From: Dermatophilaceae bacterium Sec6.4
GTDB taxonomy: Bacteria; Actinomycetota; Actinomycetes; Actinomycetales; Dermatophilaceae
Direction: 5' to 3'
DNA length: 64,000 nucleotides
Assembly (NCBI GenBank): GCA_039636865.1
Contig: CP144172.1
Coordinates: 3,224,001-3,288,000 of the forward strand
Each line of letters starts with the position of its first letter. The first letter of the stretch is position 1. The position numbers were made by a program, and so were the translations under genes. The notes under the pieces were generated by a model, which saw only the letters and a list, made by a program, of their open reading frames with translations, was not told the DNA's origin and did not search any database. This document shows positions 27,373 to 36,235 of the stretch, in pieces.

Positions 27373-28464
27373 TCATTCGCGGACCAGCCTCAGTGACGTG
27401 CTGGGTGGCGCTTTTGGTCCGCCGTAGTGGTGATGGAGTGCAGATGTGTTCATGAGGGCGACCGTGGCGAGGTTTCCTTCTGAGTAGCCGTGATCGACCC
27501 GGTGCACTTCGATTACTCGGGCAAGAGACCGGGGCCTCTCCACGACGAGGGTCCCCGGCTCACGTGTTCGCCAGCCCAGTTTGCTCAACTTGATATTGAA
27601 TTCGCGGTATTGACGATCGCTGATCTGGTCTAGATCCCGCGCACGGCGTATTAGTGCGGCCACCGACATCCCCCACTGGGCCTTCAGTTCCAGGAGCCGT
27701 GGGAAGTCACGGGTGGTGAGTCCTACGAGTTGGTCTTCGATGTCTTCCGCTGGCGCGAGGAACACTGCCGCGAACTCGTCAGCCTCTTTCTCCTGGTCTT
27801 CGCTTGGGAGGGGATGCATGATCAGGTGCCCTAGCTCGTGGGCGAGTGTGTATCGCTGCCGGTCCGGTTCGATACCGGCGTTCAGCACAAGGATCGGAGG
27901 GCGATCTTGGTCGTGCGGCCATGTTGTGGTCGCGGCTTGCGCCTGGGAGCCGAGGTCGCGAGTGACCACGATGACGCCCGCGGCTTCGACGAGGCCCATC
28001 ACGTTCTCGATCGGCCCGGATGGAACCCTCCACATGGTGCGGACAATCTGAGCGATGTCGGCTGGGCTGCCGTGCTCCTCGATTGACAGGCGTACAAGTT
28101 GCACTTCAGGAACGAGTTCGATGTCGCCGAGAAATCCTTCGACGGTGACCCGCGTCAGGTGTGTGAGCGCTTCGATGCGCCGCTTGGTGATCGCGTTGAT
28201 CTTCGAGTGATGACGCCGGTGGTGCAGGCAGGTGACTTCTAGCCCTTGGATCGGGGTGTCGTCGGTGAGGAGGTCTACGGGGCAGTTCAGTGCATCTGCG
28301 ACTTTGGACAGGGATTCCCCTGTCAGGTCGATGAGGCCAGCCTCGACTTTGGAAATAAAGGCCTGGCTCATGGGCGGCTCGACATTTTCGGCTAGGTCTC
28401 GTTGAGACCAGCCTTTGGCCTCTCGGACGAGTTTCACCATGCGCCGGTGAGCTACGTCGCTCAC
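27373..28464 (-). CDS. XRE regulator fused to ImmA/IrrE-type metallopeptidase (cargo)
   Basis: A 363-residue protein. A Cro/C1-type helix-turn-helix sits at about residues 10-65 (GWSQRDLAENVEPPMSQAFISKVEAGL). A zinc peptidase domain follows, with HELGH at 209-213 and the downstream Glu region EKEADEFAAVFLAP. Such proteins (ImmA, IrrE/DdrO pairs) sense DNA damage or other signals and relieve repression on mobile elements. The GTG start overlaps the stop of the 224-residue gene upstream (GTGA at 28461-28464). The likely target is control of the element's own genes. Confidence 0.85.
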   Translation of the reverse strand: MSDVAHRRMVKLVREAKGWSQRDLAENVEPPMSQAFISKVEAGLIDLTGESLSKVADALNCPVDLLTDDTPIQGLEVTCLHHRRHHSKINAITKRRIEALTHLTRVTVEGFLGDIELVPEVQLVRLSIEEHGSPADIAQIVRTMWRVPSGPIENVMGLVEAAGVIVVTRDLGSQAQAATTTWPHDQDRPPILVLNAGIEPDRQRYTLAHELGHLIMHPLPSEDQEKEADEFAAVFLAPAEDIEDQLVGLTTRDFPRLLELKAQWGMSVAALIRRARDLDQISDRQYREFNIKLSKLGWRTREPGTLVVERPRSLARVIEVHRVDHGYSEGNLATVALMNTSALHHHYGGPKAPPSTSLRLVRE

Positions 28465-29135
28465 GCGTCGTCACCTTCTTTCTGGAGTTTGTCGGCTGCC
28501 GATTTGCGCGCGGAACGAATGATGGGGCCGGTCAGAGGCGCCAAGGGCAACTGCTCTGATGCGGTCAGTTGGGCGTTGCCACCCGGAAGTGGAAGGTGGT
28601 AGTAGACGCGGTCGCCGATATGGCAAACCAAAACAACGCGTTCGATGTGCATGTCAGCGGCATCCAACACGTATCCCGCAGTCAGGACTGTCGCCTCTTG
28701 ATCCAGCCCGTCGAGCTTGGGTGCAGACGGGTCACCCAAATGGAAATTGAGACGAGTGGCCCGGACGGAGTCACTCGGACAAATAGCTAGGGCTGTTGTC
28801 AGCTTGCGGAATCGGACCTGTGCAGCTCCCCCGTCGAAGGTGACCCACGGACGCCCGTGCCGGTCATCCACCTTCACGGCAGGTGTCCCCTCGAAAATGC
28901 GGTGCGCGGGCTGCCGCATCAGGTCGGAGACGAACATCGCTCGGGAACTGGCAGTGGCTTGCGTCATTACCTTCCCGTTACGCTCTCGAACTTTCGCGTA
29001 GGCGCCCCACGCATCGAAAAGGACCTGCGCGAGCTGACCCAGGTAGGGCTTGACGATGGGCGTCACAGCAGAGCAGGAGAGCGGGATGGACATGTCGGTA
29101 GCTTCGGTCATCATGATCCCCAAGAGGCGCGTCAT
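28461..29135 (-). CDS. Hypothetical protein upstream of XRE-ImmA (cargo)
   Basis: A protein of up to 224 residues with no recognised family. It is soluble and mixed alpha/beta, with patches such as VRFRKLTTALAICPSD and ATVLTAGYVLDAADMHIERVVL and a basic, Lys-rich end. Several in-frame ATGs lie close to the N-terminus (29135, 29114, 29111, 29093) and none has a clear ribosome site, so the start is open. It overlaps the ImmA-type regulator by four bases. The two probably work as a sensor/partner pair. It is transcribed away from the recombinase operon, from a shared 82-base intergenic region. Confidence 0.7.
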   Translation of the reverse strand: MTRLLGIMMTEATDMSIPLSCSAVTPIVKPYLGQLAQVLFDAWGAYAKVRERNGKVMTQATASSRAMFVSDLMRQPAHRIFEGTPAVKVDDRHGRPWVTFDGGAAQVRFRKLTTALAICPSDSVRATRLNFHLGDPSAPKLDGLDQEATVLTAGYVLDAADMHIERVVLVCHIGDRVYYHLPLPGGNAQLTASEQLPLAPLTGPIIRSARKSAADKLQKEGDDA

Positions 29136-29217
29136 AGCACTGTGTGGAATAGTCTAGTTATCAATAGTGTACATAATTGCCGGGCAGTTAGCGCGGCTGA
29201 GCCCTACAGGGATGCCA
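29136..29217. promoter_or_regulatory. Divergent promoter region between cargo regulator and tnpA
   Basis: AT-richer than surroundings and containing the repeated element AATAGT (in GGAATAGTCTAG and in ATCAATAGTGTAC, 18 bases apart). This is where both outward promoters must lie, so an operator for the XRE-ImmA protein is plausible. TAGACT on the minus strand resembles a -10 box. No experimental support. Confidence 0.45.
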
Positions 29218-30417
29218 ATGAGTGCAGCAACAGGGAAAGTGAGGGCGGCCGCCGCACGGCTGCCCAGTGGTGAGCGCACGCACACCGTGTGCGGCACCGA
29301 TGGCCTGCCGCAGCCAGTCGTCGAGGAGTTCTTGGAACACTTGCGCACCAGCCAGGCCTCACCCCACACGGTGCAGGCGTACGCGCGCGGCATGGCGGCG
29401 TGGTGGTCACTCCTGGAGGACCGAAGGTATGACTGGGCCGACATCCCGAGTGGGGCGATGAGCGAGTTCTTGCGGTATCTGAGGACCGGTGACCTCCCCT
29501 CGGTTTCCCGCGTAGGAGCAGACCCGACGTGGCTTTCCCCCGCCAGCGTCCAGCAACGTCTCGCGGCGGTGCAGGCCTTCTATCAATGGTCAGCCAGCGC
29601 GTATGACGATGTTGCATCGGTGCGGAGGCTGCGACGTGTCTCGCATCGGTCCGGTCGGTATGCGCCAATGCTCGCCGGGGTCGGTCCACCCCGGTCGCGG
29701 ATGGGCCCGATCGCGCGCGTCCGCTCCACTCAGGGCGGGCGCCCACCGTTGCTGACACCCGAGCAGGTCGATGCGATCGTGCGTGTCGCGGGCACACCGT
29801 ACGGCCCAACTGGCCAGCTGCGTGCCACGCGAGACCGGCTGTTCTTCGCGATGCTCCCCGAGACCGGACTGCGTATCGGGGAGGCACTGAGCTTGCGACA
29901 TTGCGACTGGCACGTTGGCCGCGGCGACACCCCTCACATTGAGGTGGTGCCCCGGCAGGATCACCCCCACGGGGCTCGCGTAAAAAACAACCGGCACCGG
30001 CGCCTCTACGTCAGCGATGAACTGGAGGCTGCGTACTCAGCGTACGTGTGGGCGTTGGTTGATGCGGGGATCGACCTCGACATCGAAAACCTCTCTCAAC
30101 ACTGGGTTTTCGTGAACGTTGCCGCCGGGCCGCGCTGGCAAGCAATGCGACCGGAAACGATCTACGACCGGGTCGAGTCGATTACCCGAAAGTTAGGAGA
30201 CCGCGTACCTGCCGGGTGGTCCCCGCACTGGATGAGGCACACACACGCGACCGCGTTACTGCTGTCCGGCACCCAACCTCACGTCGTGATGCGCCGCCTC
30301 GGCCACGCCGACATCCAGACCACCATCTCGACGTACGGCTGGGTGACCGAGGACGCTGAGATGCGGGCACTGTCGGGCTGGCGAAAGTACGCCCACGGGT
30401 GGGAGGACCTCACATGA
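29218..30417 (+). CDS. tnpA: Tyrosine recombinase, TnpA-like
   Basis: A 399-residue site-specific recombinase (phage integrase family). The N-terminal SAM-like core-binding domain contains SQASPHTVQAYARGMAAWW. The catalytic domain has Arg219 (ETGLRIGEAL), His337-x-x-Arg340 (HWMRHTH), His363 (LGHADIQTT) and Tyr373 (STYGWV), so all active-site residues are visible. ATG 29218 is preferred because AGGG lies six bases upstream; 29212 and 29167 are also in frame. The stop overlaps the second recombinase (ATGA). The three-gene module matches Tn554 tnpA-tnpB-tnpC in order and size class. Confidence 0.88.
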   Translation: MSAATGKVRAAAARLPSGERTHTVCGTDGLPQPVVEEFLEHLRTSQASPHTVQAYARGMAAWWSLLEDRRYDWADIPSGAMSEFLRYLRTGDLPSVSRVGADPTWLSPASVQQRLAAVQAFYQWSASAYDDVASVRRLRRVSHRSGRYAPMLAGVGPPRSRMGPIARVRSTQGGRPPLLTPEQVDAIVRVAGTPYGPTGQLRATRDRLFFAMLPETGLRIGEALSLRHCDWHVGRGDTPHIEVVPRQDHPHGARVKNNRHRRLYVSDELEAAYSAYVWALVDAGIDLDIENLSQHWVFVNVAAGPRWQAMRPETIYDRVESITRKLGDRVPAGWSPHWMRHTHATALLLSGTQPHVVMRRLGHADIQTTISTYGWVTEDAEMRALSGWRKYAHGWEDLT

Positions 30418-32567
30418 ACACCGGCAATCCCGACCATCACGTCCAAGGACGCGCCTCGAAAGAGGCGTGGCAGTACCAGTGGGCGCAGGTACCACCGCAA
30501 TGGCATGGCCCATGGGTGATCGACGCTGAACCCTTCCGGGAGCTATTCACCCAGAACTCGAATTACGAAGCTGGGCGAGCCTTCGACTTTCGCCCTGCCG
30601 GACCACCGCAGCTCGGGCAGGAAACTGGGTGGTGGCTGTGGACCTGTTGGGCGGAGGGGCTGCGAAAGGTTGAGCCGTCAATGTTGCGTTGGTGGGCGAC
30701 TGCCATCAGCAATCTTGTTGCCGAGCGGGCACGGCTAACAGGTCGCCGGTCAGAAAGTCTCGCCGACTTTGCTCCAGAAATTGTCGTCAGAGAGGCATTG
30801 CGAGCGTTCCTGCACCGCAACGACCGCATGCCATCCGCCGGTAACCAACGCAACCTCACCTCGATCGCGCAACACGCCTACCTGTTGGTCTCAGTGCGCT
30901 GCTCGCCCGACCCGTGGTGGGCCCACGACCGGTGGGACTTGCGCATCGATGACCGCATCCCCCGGCGCCCGCATGAGCCGCAAGGACATCAGCCGGTCAA
31001 CCTGGGCCTGATCACGACGCCGTGGTTGCGAGAAGGGGTACGGCACTGGCTTCGGTACGCGCTGACCGACGAGACCTACCGTTGGACCACCGCCGTCGTC
31101 CGATGCCGCAACCTCGCCACATACTTCGATCCTTGGCTGGAACAGCAGGGCGCAACAGACCCGGCGATCGCCGACCAGCCTGCGGTGGTCCGTTCCTTGT
31201 TCAATGATTACCTCGGGTGGTTGCGAACGCCCCGAGGAACGGGGCGCAAACCTCTTGGCGACAACCAAGTCGCTGCTGTTCGCACTCACGTGCAGGGTCT
31301 CTATACCTGGGCCCACGACAACCAGGACCTCCTCGCAACCGCGACGGGAAACTCTGCGTGGGCTGGGTTGACCGAGCGACACCTCATGCTGTGGACCCCG
31401 CTACCGAGGCGCCGCCAACCAACCGCGACCACAGGGTCCACCCGCGGGGACCCGATCGCCCCGATGGACCTGGGACGGATGATCGCGCACCTTGACGTGC
31501 TGCGCACCCCAACGACTGAGCACGTCACGGTCGACGCGCCGGGCTCTGGGCCGCGCACCTTTCCAGGGCTGGGCGACCCGCAAGCAGCCCGCGCGTGGTT
31601 GTTACAGGCAATGACCGGTCGACGAGTGTCAGAAATCCTCATGATCGACTACGACTGCCTCACCCCCCTCGTGCCATACGAAGAAGCCGCCGAGGACGCG
31701 ATGGTCGCCCGACTGCGTTACCAGCAAACAAAAGTGGACGGCGTGGACGCCACGATCCTGGTGGACCTTGCCGCCGTTCGGGTAGTCCAACAGCAGCAGG
31801 AATGGGCCCGCGCCCGCTGCGACGACGGCATCACCCCGACGTACCTGTTTCTCGCACCACGACACAACCACCGCGGGTTGCGCCCGCGCCCCTATCCCTC
31901 CCAGCAGGCCGCGTTGCGACGCTTGGATGATCTTGTGGAACTTAAAGACACAGGAGGTAACGCGTTACGTTATGGCCAAACGCACCGGCTGCGACACACA
32001 CGGGCCACTGATTTACTCAACAGTGGAGTCGCCATTCACGTCGTGCAGCGCTACCTCGGGCACCGCTCACCCGAGATGACGATGCACTATGCGCAGACGC
32101 TCGCCAATACGGCCGAAGAGCAGTTCCTACAAGCAAAACGCGTGGGCGCATTCGGTAACAGTCTCGCTCTCAACGCTCGCGACGCCTTAGACATCACACA
32201 AATGAGCCCCGACCGCGCTGACCGAATCCTTCCCAACGGCCTATGTCTCCTTTCACCCGCGCAGACCTGTGATCGTGGTAACGCATGCCTGACCTGCGGC
32301 CACTTCGCGACAGACGCCACTCACCTACCAGAACACGACGCCCAGAAGAGAAGAACGTTGCAAATCGTGGAAATTCGCCAAGGTGCGTTCTCGGAGAAGC
32401 ACGGACAGCCCATGCCCGAAAGTAATGTTTGGCTCCGCGAACGTCGCCGAGAGATCGCGTCCCTCGATGCGATTACCGTCCGACTCAGAGAAGACGAAAC
32501 CGGCGCGCCCGTTATCGGCGCCGGAGTTGTCGCCCGCCACGACCAGGTAATTGGGGACGACGAATGA
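30414..32567 (+). CDS. tnpB: Large tyrosine recombinase, TnpB-like
   Basis: A 717-residue recombinase. The first 380 residues are a long DNA-binding part. The catalytic domain contains Arg403/Arg404 (MTGRRVSEIL), His524-x-x-Arg527 (HRLRHTRATDLLNSG), His550 (LGHRSPEMTMHY) and Tyr559. After it comes a Cys-rich segment (TCDRGNACLTCGHF) typical of TnpB of Tn554-like elements, then a charged C-terminus. ATG 30414 is fixed by GGGAGG eight bases before it and by the ATGA overlap with tnpA. It acts together with TnpA in element excision and integration. Confidence 0.88.
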   Translation: MNTGNPDHHVQGRASKEAWQYQWAQVPPQWHGPWVIDAEPFRELFTQNSNYEAGRAFDFRPAGPPQLGQETGWWLWTCWAEGLRKVEPSMLRWWATAISNLVAERARLTGRRSESLADFAPEIVVREALRAFLHRNDRMPSAGNQRNLTSIAQHAYLLVSVRCSPDPWWAHDRWDLRIDDRIPRRPHEPQGHQPVNLGLITTPWLREGVRHWLRYALTDETYRWTTAVVRCRNLATYFDPWLEQQGATDPAIADQPAVVRSLFNDYLGWLRTPRGTGRKPLGDNQVAAVRTHVQGLYTWAHDNQDLLATATGNSAWAGLTERHLMLWTPLPRRRQPTATTGSTRGDPIAPMDLGRMIAHLDVLRTPTTEHVTVDAPGSGPRTFPGLGDPQAARAWLLQAMTGRRVSEILMIDYDCLTPLVPYEEAAEDAMVARLRYQQTKVDGVDATILVDLAAVRVVQQQQEWARARCDDGITPTYLFLAPRHNHRGLRPRPYPSQQAALRRLDDLVELKDTGGNALRYGQTHRLRHTRATDLLNSGVAIHVVQRYLGHRSPEMTMHYAQTLANTAEEQFLQAKRVGAFGNSLALNARDALDITQMSPDRADRILPNGLCLLSPAQTCDRGNACLTCGHFATDATHLPEHDAQKRRTLQIVEIRQGAFSEKHGQPMPESNVWLRERRREIASLDAITVRLREDETGAPVIGAGVVARHDQVIGDDE

Positions 32568-32998
32568 CAGGCACGGAACCCCCAGTGGTCATCGCGCGAC
32601 GCAAAGCAGCCGCGCAAACCCAGCGCCGCGCTGATGCAGCGGTCCGCAGTCTCGTCAAACGCAAGGCCCCCGTAACTTTTGCCGCAGTGGCAGCAGAAGC
32701 GCGCGTATCTGCGGGGTACCTGCATCGCCATCCGACGCTCGCCCCCCGCATCCGGCAGTTACGGAACGCCACGAGGCTGAACCCACTCGCCGCCGTCGGC
32801 TCGACCGAATCGGCCGAACCAAGCGTGCTCGACGCCCTCCGCGAACACCTTCGTCGAACTGAGGCGCTACACGATCAAAAGGTTCGCGCACTGCGCGATG
32901 AGAACTCCACGCTCCGCGCAGACTTAGAGGCGGCCTTAGGAGAAGTTCTCACGCTGCGCCGGGCCACGCCGCAGGTCTCCCCGAAAATGGACCGATAG
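32564..32998 (+). CDS. tnpC: TnpC-like accessory protein (DUF6262-type)
   Basis: A 144-residue basic protein overlapping tnpB by ATGA. The N-terminal half is Arg/Lys-rich with a helix-turn-helix-like stretch (VTFAAVAAEARVSAGYLHRHP). The C-terminal half is a coiled coil (LREHLRRTEALHDQKVRALR, then ENSTLRADLEAALGEVLTLR). This size, composition and position match the third protein of Tn554-like recombination modules, which affects orientation and frequency of transposition in Tn554. Confidence 0.82.
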   Translation: MTGTEPPVVIARRKAAAQTQRRADAAVRSLVKRKAPVTFAAVAAEARVSAGYLHRHPTLAPRIRQLRNATRLNPLAAVGSTESAEPSVLDALREHLRRTEALHDQKVRALRDENSTLRADLEAALGEVLTLRRATPQVSPKMDR

Positions 32999-33080
32999 CA
33001 ACTCCCCCATCGATTGAATCGCGTCCGTGAGCCCAACCCAGCCCAACTCATCACTCATAGGTTCCCCGGGCGAGACGAGG

Positions 33081-33389
33081 TTAGGTATCCGACCGGCGAC
33101 GTCTACCCCCGCGGTGCTGAACCCGGGTGGGCATCTTCGACGGCGGCTCCAGAAGATCAGCAGGTGCCACGCCTAACACGGACGCGAGTTCAATAAGCCG
33201 CTCGACCATTAGAGGCTTCTTCCCCCACTCCACCTCGATCAAGTACGAGCGAGCCATGCCAGCTTCGAGGGAAAGCGCCTCCTGGGTCAGGCCCGCAGCT
33301 TCACGAACCTCGCGGACGCGTGCCCCGACATCCAGACGAATCTGCGCACGTCGCGCAGCGACGGTCCAATCTTCTCGCATGGGCTGCAT
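33081..33389 (-). CDS. XRE-family transcriptional regulator
   Basis: A 102-residue protein with a single Cro/C1-type helix-turn-helix (VREVREAAGLTQEALSLEAGMARSYLIEVEWG), followed by LIELASVLGVAPADLL and a basic Arg-rich tail. It is typical of small element-encoded repressors. It lies convergent to the recombinase operon and divergent from the small gene at 33475, so the 33390-33474 gap may carry its operator. Start at ATG 33389; an ATG at 33380 is also in frame. Confidence 0.85.
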   Translation of the reverse strand: MQPMREDWTVAARRAQIRLDVGARVREVREAAGLTQEALSLEAGMARSYLIEVEWGKKPLMVERLIELASVLGVAPADLLEPPSKMPTRVQHRGGRRRRSDT

Positions 33390-33474
33390 GTCACCGCCAG
33401 ACGACGCATTTGTCTGTACGCTGTAGCGGACATGAATCTCAGGTACTGGTCTTGGCGTCGACTTTCAGGGCAAC

Positions 33475-33744
33475 GTGGGCCGTGCCGGACTCAATTGGGT
33501 GTCGCTCGATGCCATCCACAACCGGCCGCGCGGCGTGAACAAAAAGACTGAACTCAGCATCGTGCTGCACCTCGGCGACACGGTCCGCCTCGGCGAGGTG
33601 CAGCTGCTTGTCGAGATGCTGGTTGAGTTCGGCACCCCCGCCAACCACAACCTCCTAATCCGCGAGAACGGGGAACCCGCGGCTTTAGGCCTCCGATCTC
33701 CTCTTCAGAACCTCACCGATGCTGCGCCGCAGGCAAACTCCTGA
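33475..33744 (+). CDS. Small hypothetical protein (89 aa)
   Basis: A GTG-started frame with protein-like content (LNWVSLDAIHNRPRGVNKKT, then VRLGEVQLLVEMLVEFG) and actinobacterial codon choice. The frame also reads sensibly for 13 codons before GTG 33475 (ISGTGLGVDFQGN) but has no start codon there. So the gene may begin at an unusual codon, or its true beginning is lost. It is divergent from the XRE gene and followed by a hairpin. No family recognised. Confidence 0.45.
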   Translation: MGRAGLNWVSLDAIHNRPRGVNKKTELSIVLHLGDTVRLGEVQLLVEMLVEFGTPANHNLLIRENGEPAALGLRSPLQNLTDAAPQANS

Positions 33745-33751
33745 AAGTCGG

Positions 33752-33777
33752 TGCGATGCGGCTTCAGGCGCATCGCA
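33752..33777 (+). terminator. Hairpin after small gene
   Basis: Perfect 9-base arms TGCGATGCG (33752-33760) and CGCATCGCA (33769-33777) with an 8-base loop, eight bases past the stop at 33744. There is no T-run. It may act as a terminator or be a protein-binding palindrome. Confidence 0.5.
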
Positions 33778-34367
33778 TCACTTTGAAGCACGTCACGCAG
33801 TGCGGACGGGCCCGGTCACCCTGAAAATGTCGGCCATCCCCACGACCTGCCACCTTTGAGCCGTTGGCTGCAGGCTGACATCAAGCACGCCCAGCCCGTC
33901 ATTGCAACCTTCTACGTGGCGCCGGACGCGAGATTGTCCGAGTCGCTACCGTGTGTCTCATCCTGTCCGAGCGCCAATCTTCTTAGTATGGCCTGAGCTG
34001 TCCGCCGTGGCGGATCCTCTACCGAACAGCAGGGTCCCCGCCAGACCCTTGGGTAAAAGCCCCACGAGCGGGAAGGCGGTGGGCGACAACATACGGGCGC
34101 AGCCACTACGTCTCATTAGCGGCGGAGTGACGCAGTCAGTCGCAGTCTGGCCGGCGAACGACCTTCACGACTCCGATCCGCCCTGCGTGCAACGCCCGTT
34201 AGCGCGGCCCTAGCTGGCCCTGTCGACCGGCTCGTGCCGCCGTCGAGGCTGCAACAGCTGCACTAGCACGCCGATTGGTGAAGGCGCCTTGGCTATCTTG
34301 ATCACATCGCTAAGCCAGACCCAACACCCGAGAAGGCCACGCGACGCCCACCCAGTCGTTGAAGAGC
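33778..34367. other. Gene-free region upstream of the ATPase-kinase operon
   Basis: Nothing convincingly coding in about 590 bases; the 33902 plus frame is Pro/Ser/Arg-rich and lacks family features. The promoter of the three-gene operon at 34382 must lie here or upstream, but I could not pick one with confidence. A non-coding RNA cannot be excluded. Confidence 0.4.
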
Positions 34368-34373
34368 AAGGAG
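34368..34373 (+). promoter_or_regulatory. Ribosome-binding site that fixes a TTG start
   Basis: AAGGAG lies eight bases before the TTG at 34382. It supports that codon as the start of the ATPase gene, rather than the in-frame codon at 34289, and the family-like sequence also begins there. Confidence 0.7.
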
Positions 34374-34381
34374 AACGTGAG

Positions 34382-36235
34382 TTGAAGCTTGAGCGAATGC
34401 GCGTGGAGGAAGGATTCCTCGATGGGCTAGACGTGACGTTCGCGTCCGGCCTGAACGTCGTGATTGGTGCGAGGGGTGTAGGCAAGACGAGCTTGGTTGA
34501 ACTCATTCGTTATGGCCTTCGATTGCCGCACCTTGATGAACGCCGATCCAACTACGGCCGTCTCCACGCCGAGGCTGTCCTCGGCGGTGGGCGTGTCTCC
34601 ATCACCTATCTAGAAAACGACCAACGGCGAACAGTGTCGCGTTCGGCAAACGATCCCGACTTGGGGGATCAACACTTAGAACCGGCAAGCACGATGCCAG
34701 AGGTGCTAGGCCAGAACGAACTTGAGGGTATTGGCCTAGATCCACGAAGTCGATTAAGGCTCGTAGATGCACGAGCGTCTCTAGCTTTGGACGCCCACGA
34801 TCCACGCCTACGTGAACTTCGAACCGAAGCTGAATCAATCACCGTTCAGCTGAGAGAGCTGGGGCGGCAGCGTGAGTCGCACCGGCAAGAGGAAATCCTC
34901 CGCCCGTCGCTGGTCGCTGAACTCGCGGATGCGCGTGCTCATGAGAACGAGTTGCTCAGTCGAGCTTCTGCCGAAGTCGCTGACCTGCGCGGGGCCCTGG
35001 CTGAAGGTACAACGCGACTGAGCGCTACGCGAAGCCAGCGGGAGGAGCTCCTCCTCATGAGAGGAGAGCTCACAGATATCGCCGGAGAGGCTGCTGAGCT
35101 CGAAACGCGGCTGGCGAATCTGCTCGCGGACTACAACGACCCAATCAGTGGCGCGAATCTCAACGTGAGTACGGCGAAGGCGTTCAGGAGTCAGACGGTC
35201 GCTACCTCCAAATTGCATGACGTAGTGACGGACGTCGCCGCTACCGTTGAGAGACTCGCTTCTGACATTGCGGCAATTGACGACCAACTTAGACCGCTCA
35301 GGATTGAATTCGAACAACTTCAAGCCGGTGCTGGTGAAGCGGCGCAGCTGACATCCCGTCTCGAGAGGCAATTGTCAGATGTAGACAGCCGCCTTCAACG
35401 GCTGCCCGCTATACAGGAACGATCTCAGGCTCTCGAGTTGCGTCGCGACGGAATCATGATCGCTCTCGACCAGATCGCTGAAGCTGTCTGGATCGCGCGC
35501 TCGAAAGCTGTCCATGCGTTGAACCAGGAATTCACGCCGCGAATCCGTGTAGTAGCAGAACACTTCGGAGACCGGGACGAGTACGTAAGTCGGCTCGCGG
35601 ACGCTTTACGGGGTAGTGGTCTTCAACATAATCAACTGGCCAGTTGGATTGCGGATCGGGTTACCCCAAAGGAACTCGTTGCGGCGACTGAAAACTCTGA
35701 TGCGGCACTCTTAGCGACCCTAGGTGAAATAACGCCCAACCGGGTCGAGCGGCTCATTAGCCACCTGGCTATGTCAGAGAAATTAGGCGAGGTTCTCACC
35801 TCGAGGGTCGATGACGTAACCGTGTTCGAATTGCTGGTGGGAAATCAGTACAAGTCATCAGAAACCCTATCCACTGGACAGAGATGCGCGCTGGTCTTGC
35901 CGCTGCTTCTCGCTGAAGCAGGCAGGACCTTAATTCTCGATCAACCGGAAGACCACCTGGACAACGCGTACCTGGTCGACAACACTGTGAGGTCGTTATC
36001 CGCGAGGTCTCGAAAAGCTCAGACAATCGTAGTGACCCACAACGCAAACATCCCAGTACTCGGGAACGCTGACAGGGTAATTGCGCTGCAAAGCGATGGT
36101 CGTCGCGGATATGTGCACGAAGTCGGAGCGCTCACCGAGCCAAAGATCGTCTCCGCAATCACGAGACTGATGGAAGGTGGAAGTGAGGCATTCGCCCAGC
36201 GGGCGGCCTTCTATCGCACTGGTGGTAATCCATGA
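34382..36235 (+). CDS. SMC/RecN-like ABC ATPase (first gene of three-gene system)
   Basis: A 617-residue ATPase of the RecN/SbcC/AAA_23 kind. Walker A is at 29-37 (GARGVGKTS). A long coiled coil follows (about 155-390, rich in Glu/Arg/Leu), then an ABC-like signature (LSTGQRCALVLPLLLAEA, about 496) and Walker B (LILDQPEDHLD, about 518). The His switch (VVTHNANIPVLG) is near the end. There is no nuclease domain, no membrane segment and no zinc hook. ATPases of this shape serve as sensors of DNA ends or phage structures in several defence systems (Lamassu and others). The stop overlaps the histidine kinase start by ATGA. Confidence 0.85.
   Translation: MKLERMRVEEGFLDGLDVTFASGLNVVIGARGVGKTSLVELIRYGLRLPHLDERRSNYGRLHAEAVLGGGRVSITYLENDQRRTVSRSANDPDLGDQHLEPASTMPEVLGQNELEGIGLDPRSRLRLVDARASLALDAHDPRLRELRTEAESITVQLRELGRQRESHRQEEILRPSLVAELADARAHENELLSRASAEVADLRGALAEGTTRLSATRSQREELLLMRGELTDIAGEAAELETRLANLLADYNDPISGANLNVSTAKAFRSQTVATSKLHDVVTDVAATVERLASDIAAIDDQLRPLRIEFEQLQAGAGEAAQLTSRLERQLSDVDSRLQRLPAIQERSQALELRRDGIMIALDQIAEAVWIARSKAVHALNQEFTPRIRVVAEHFGDRDEYVSRLADALRGSGLQHNQLASWIADRVTPKELVAATENSDAALLATLGEITPNRVERLISHLAMSEKLGEVLTSRVDDVTVFELLVGNQYKSSETLSTGQRCALVLPLLLAEAGRTLILDQPEDHLDNAYLVDNTVRSLSARSRKAQTIVVTHNANIPVLGNADRVIALQSDGRRGYVHEVGALTEPKIVSAITRLMEGGSEAFAQRAAFYRTGGNP

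Noticed and set aside
33902..34213. 103-residue plus-strand ORF
   Set aside because: Pro/Ser/Arg-rich, no ribosome site and no motifs; region listed as gene-free.
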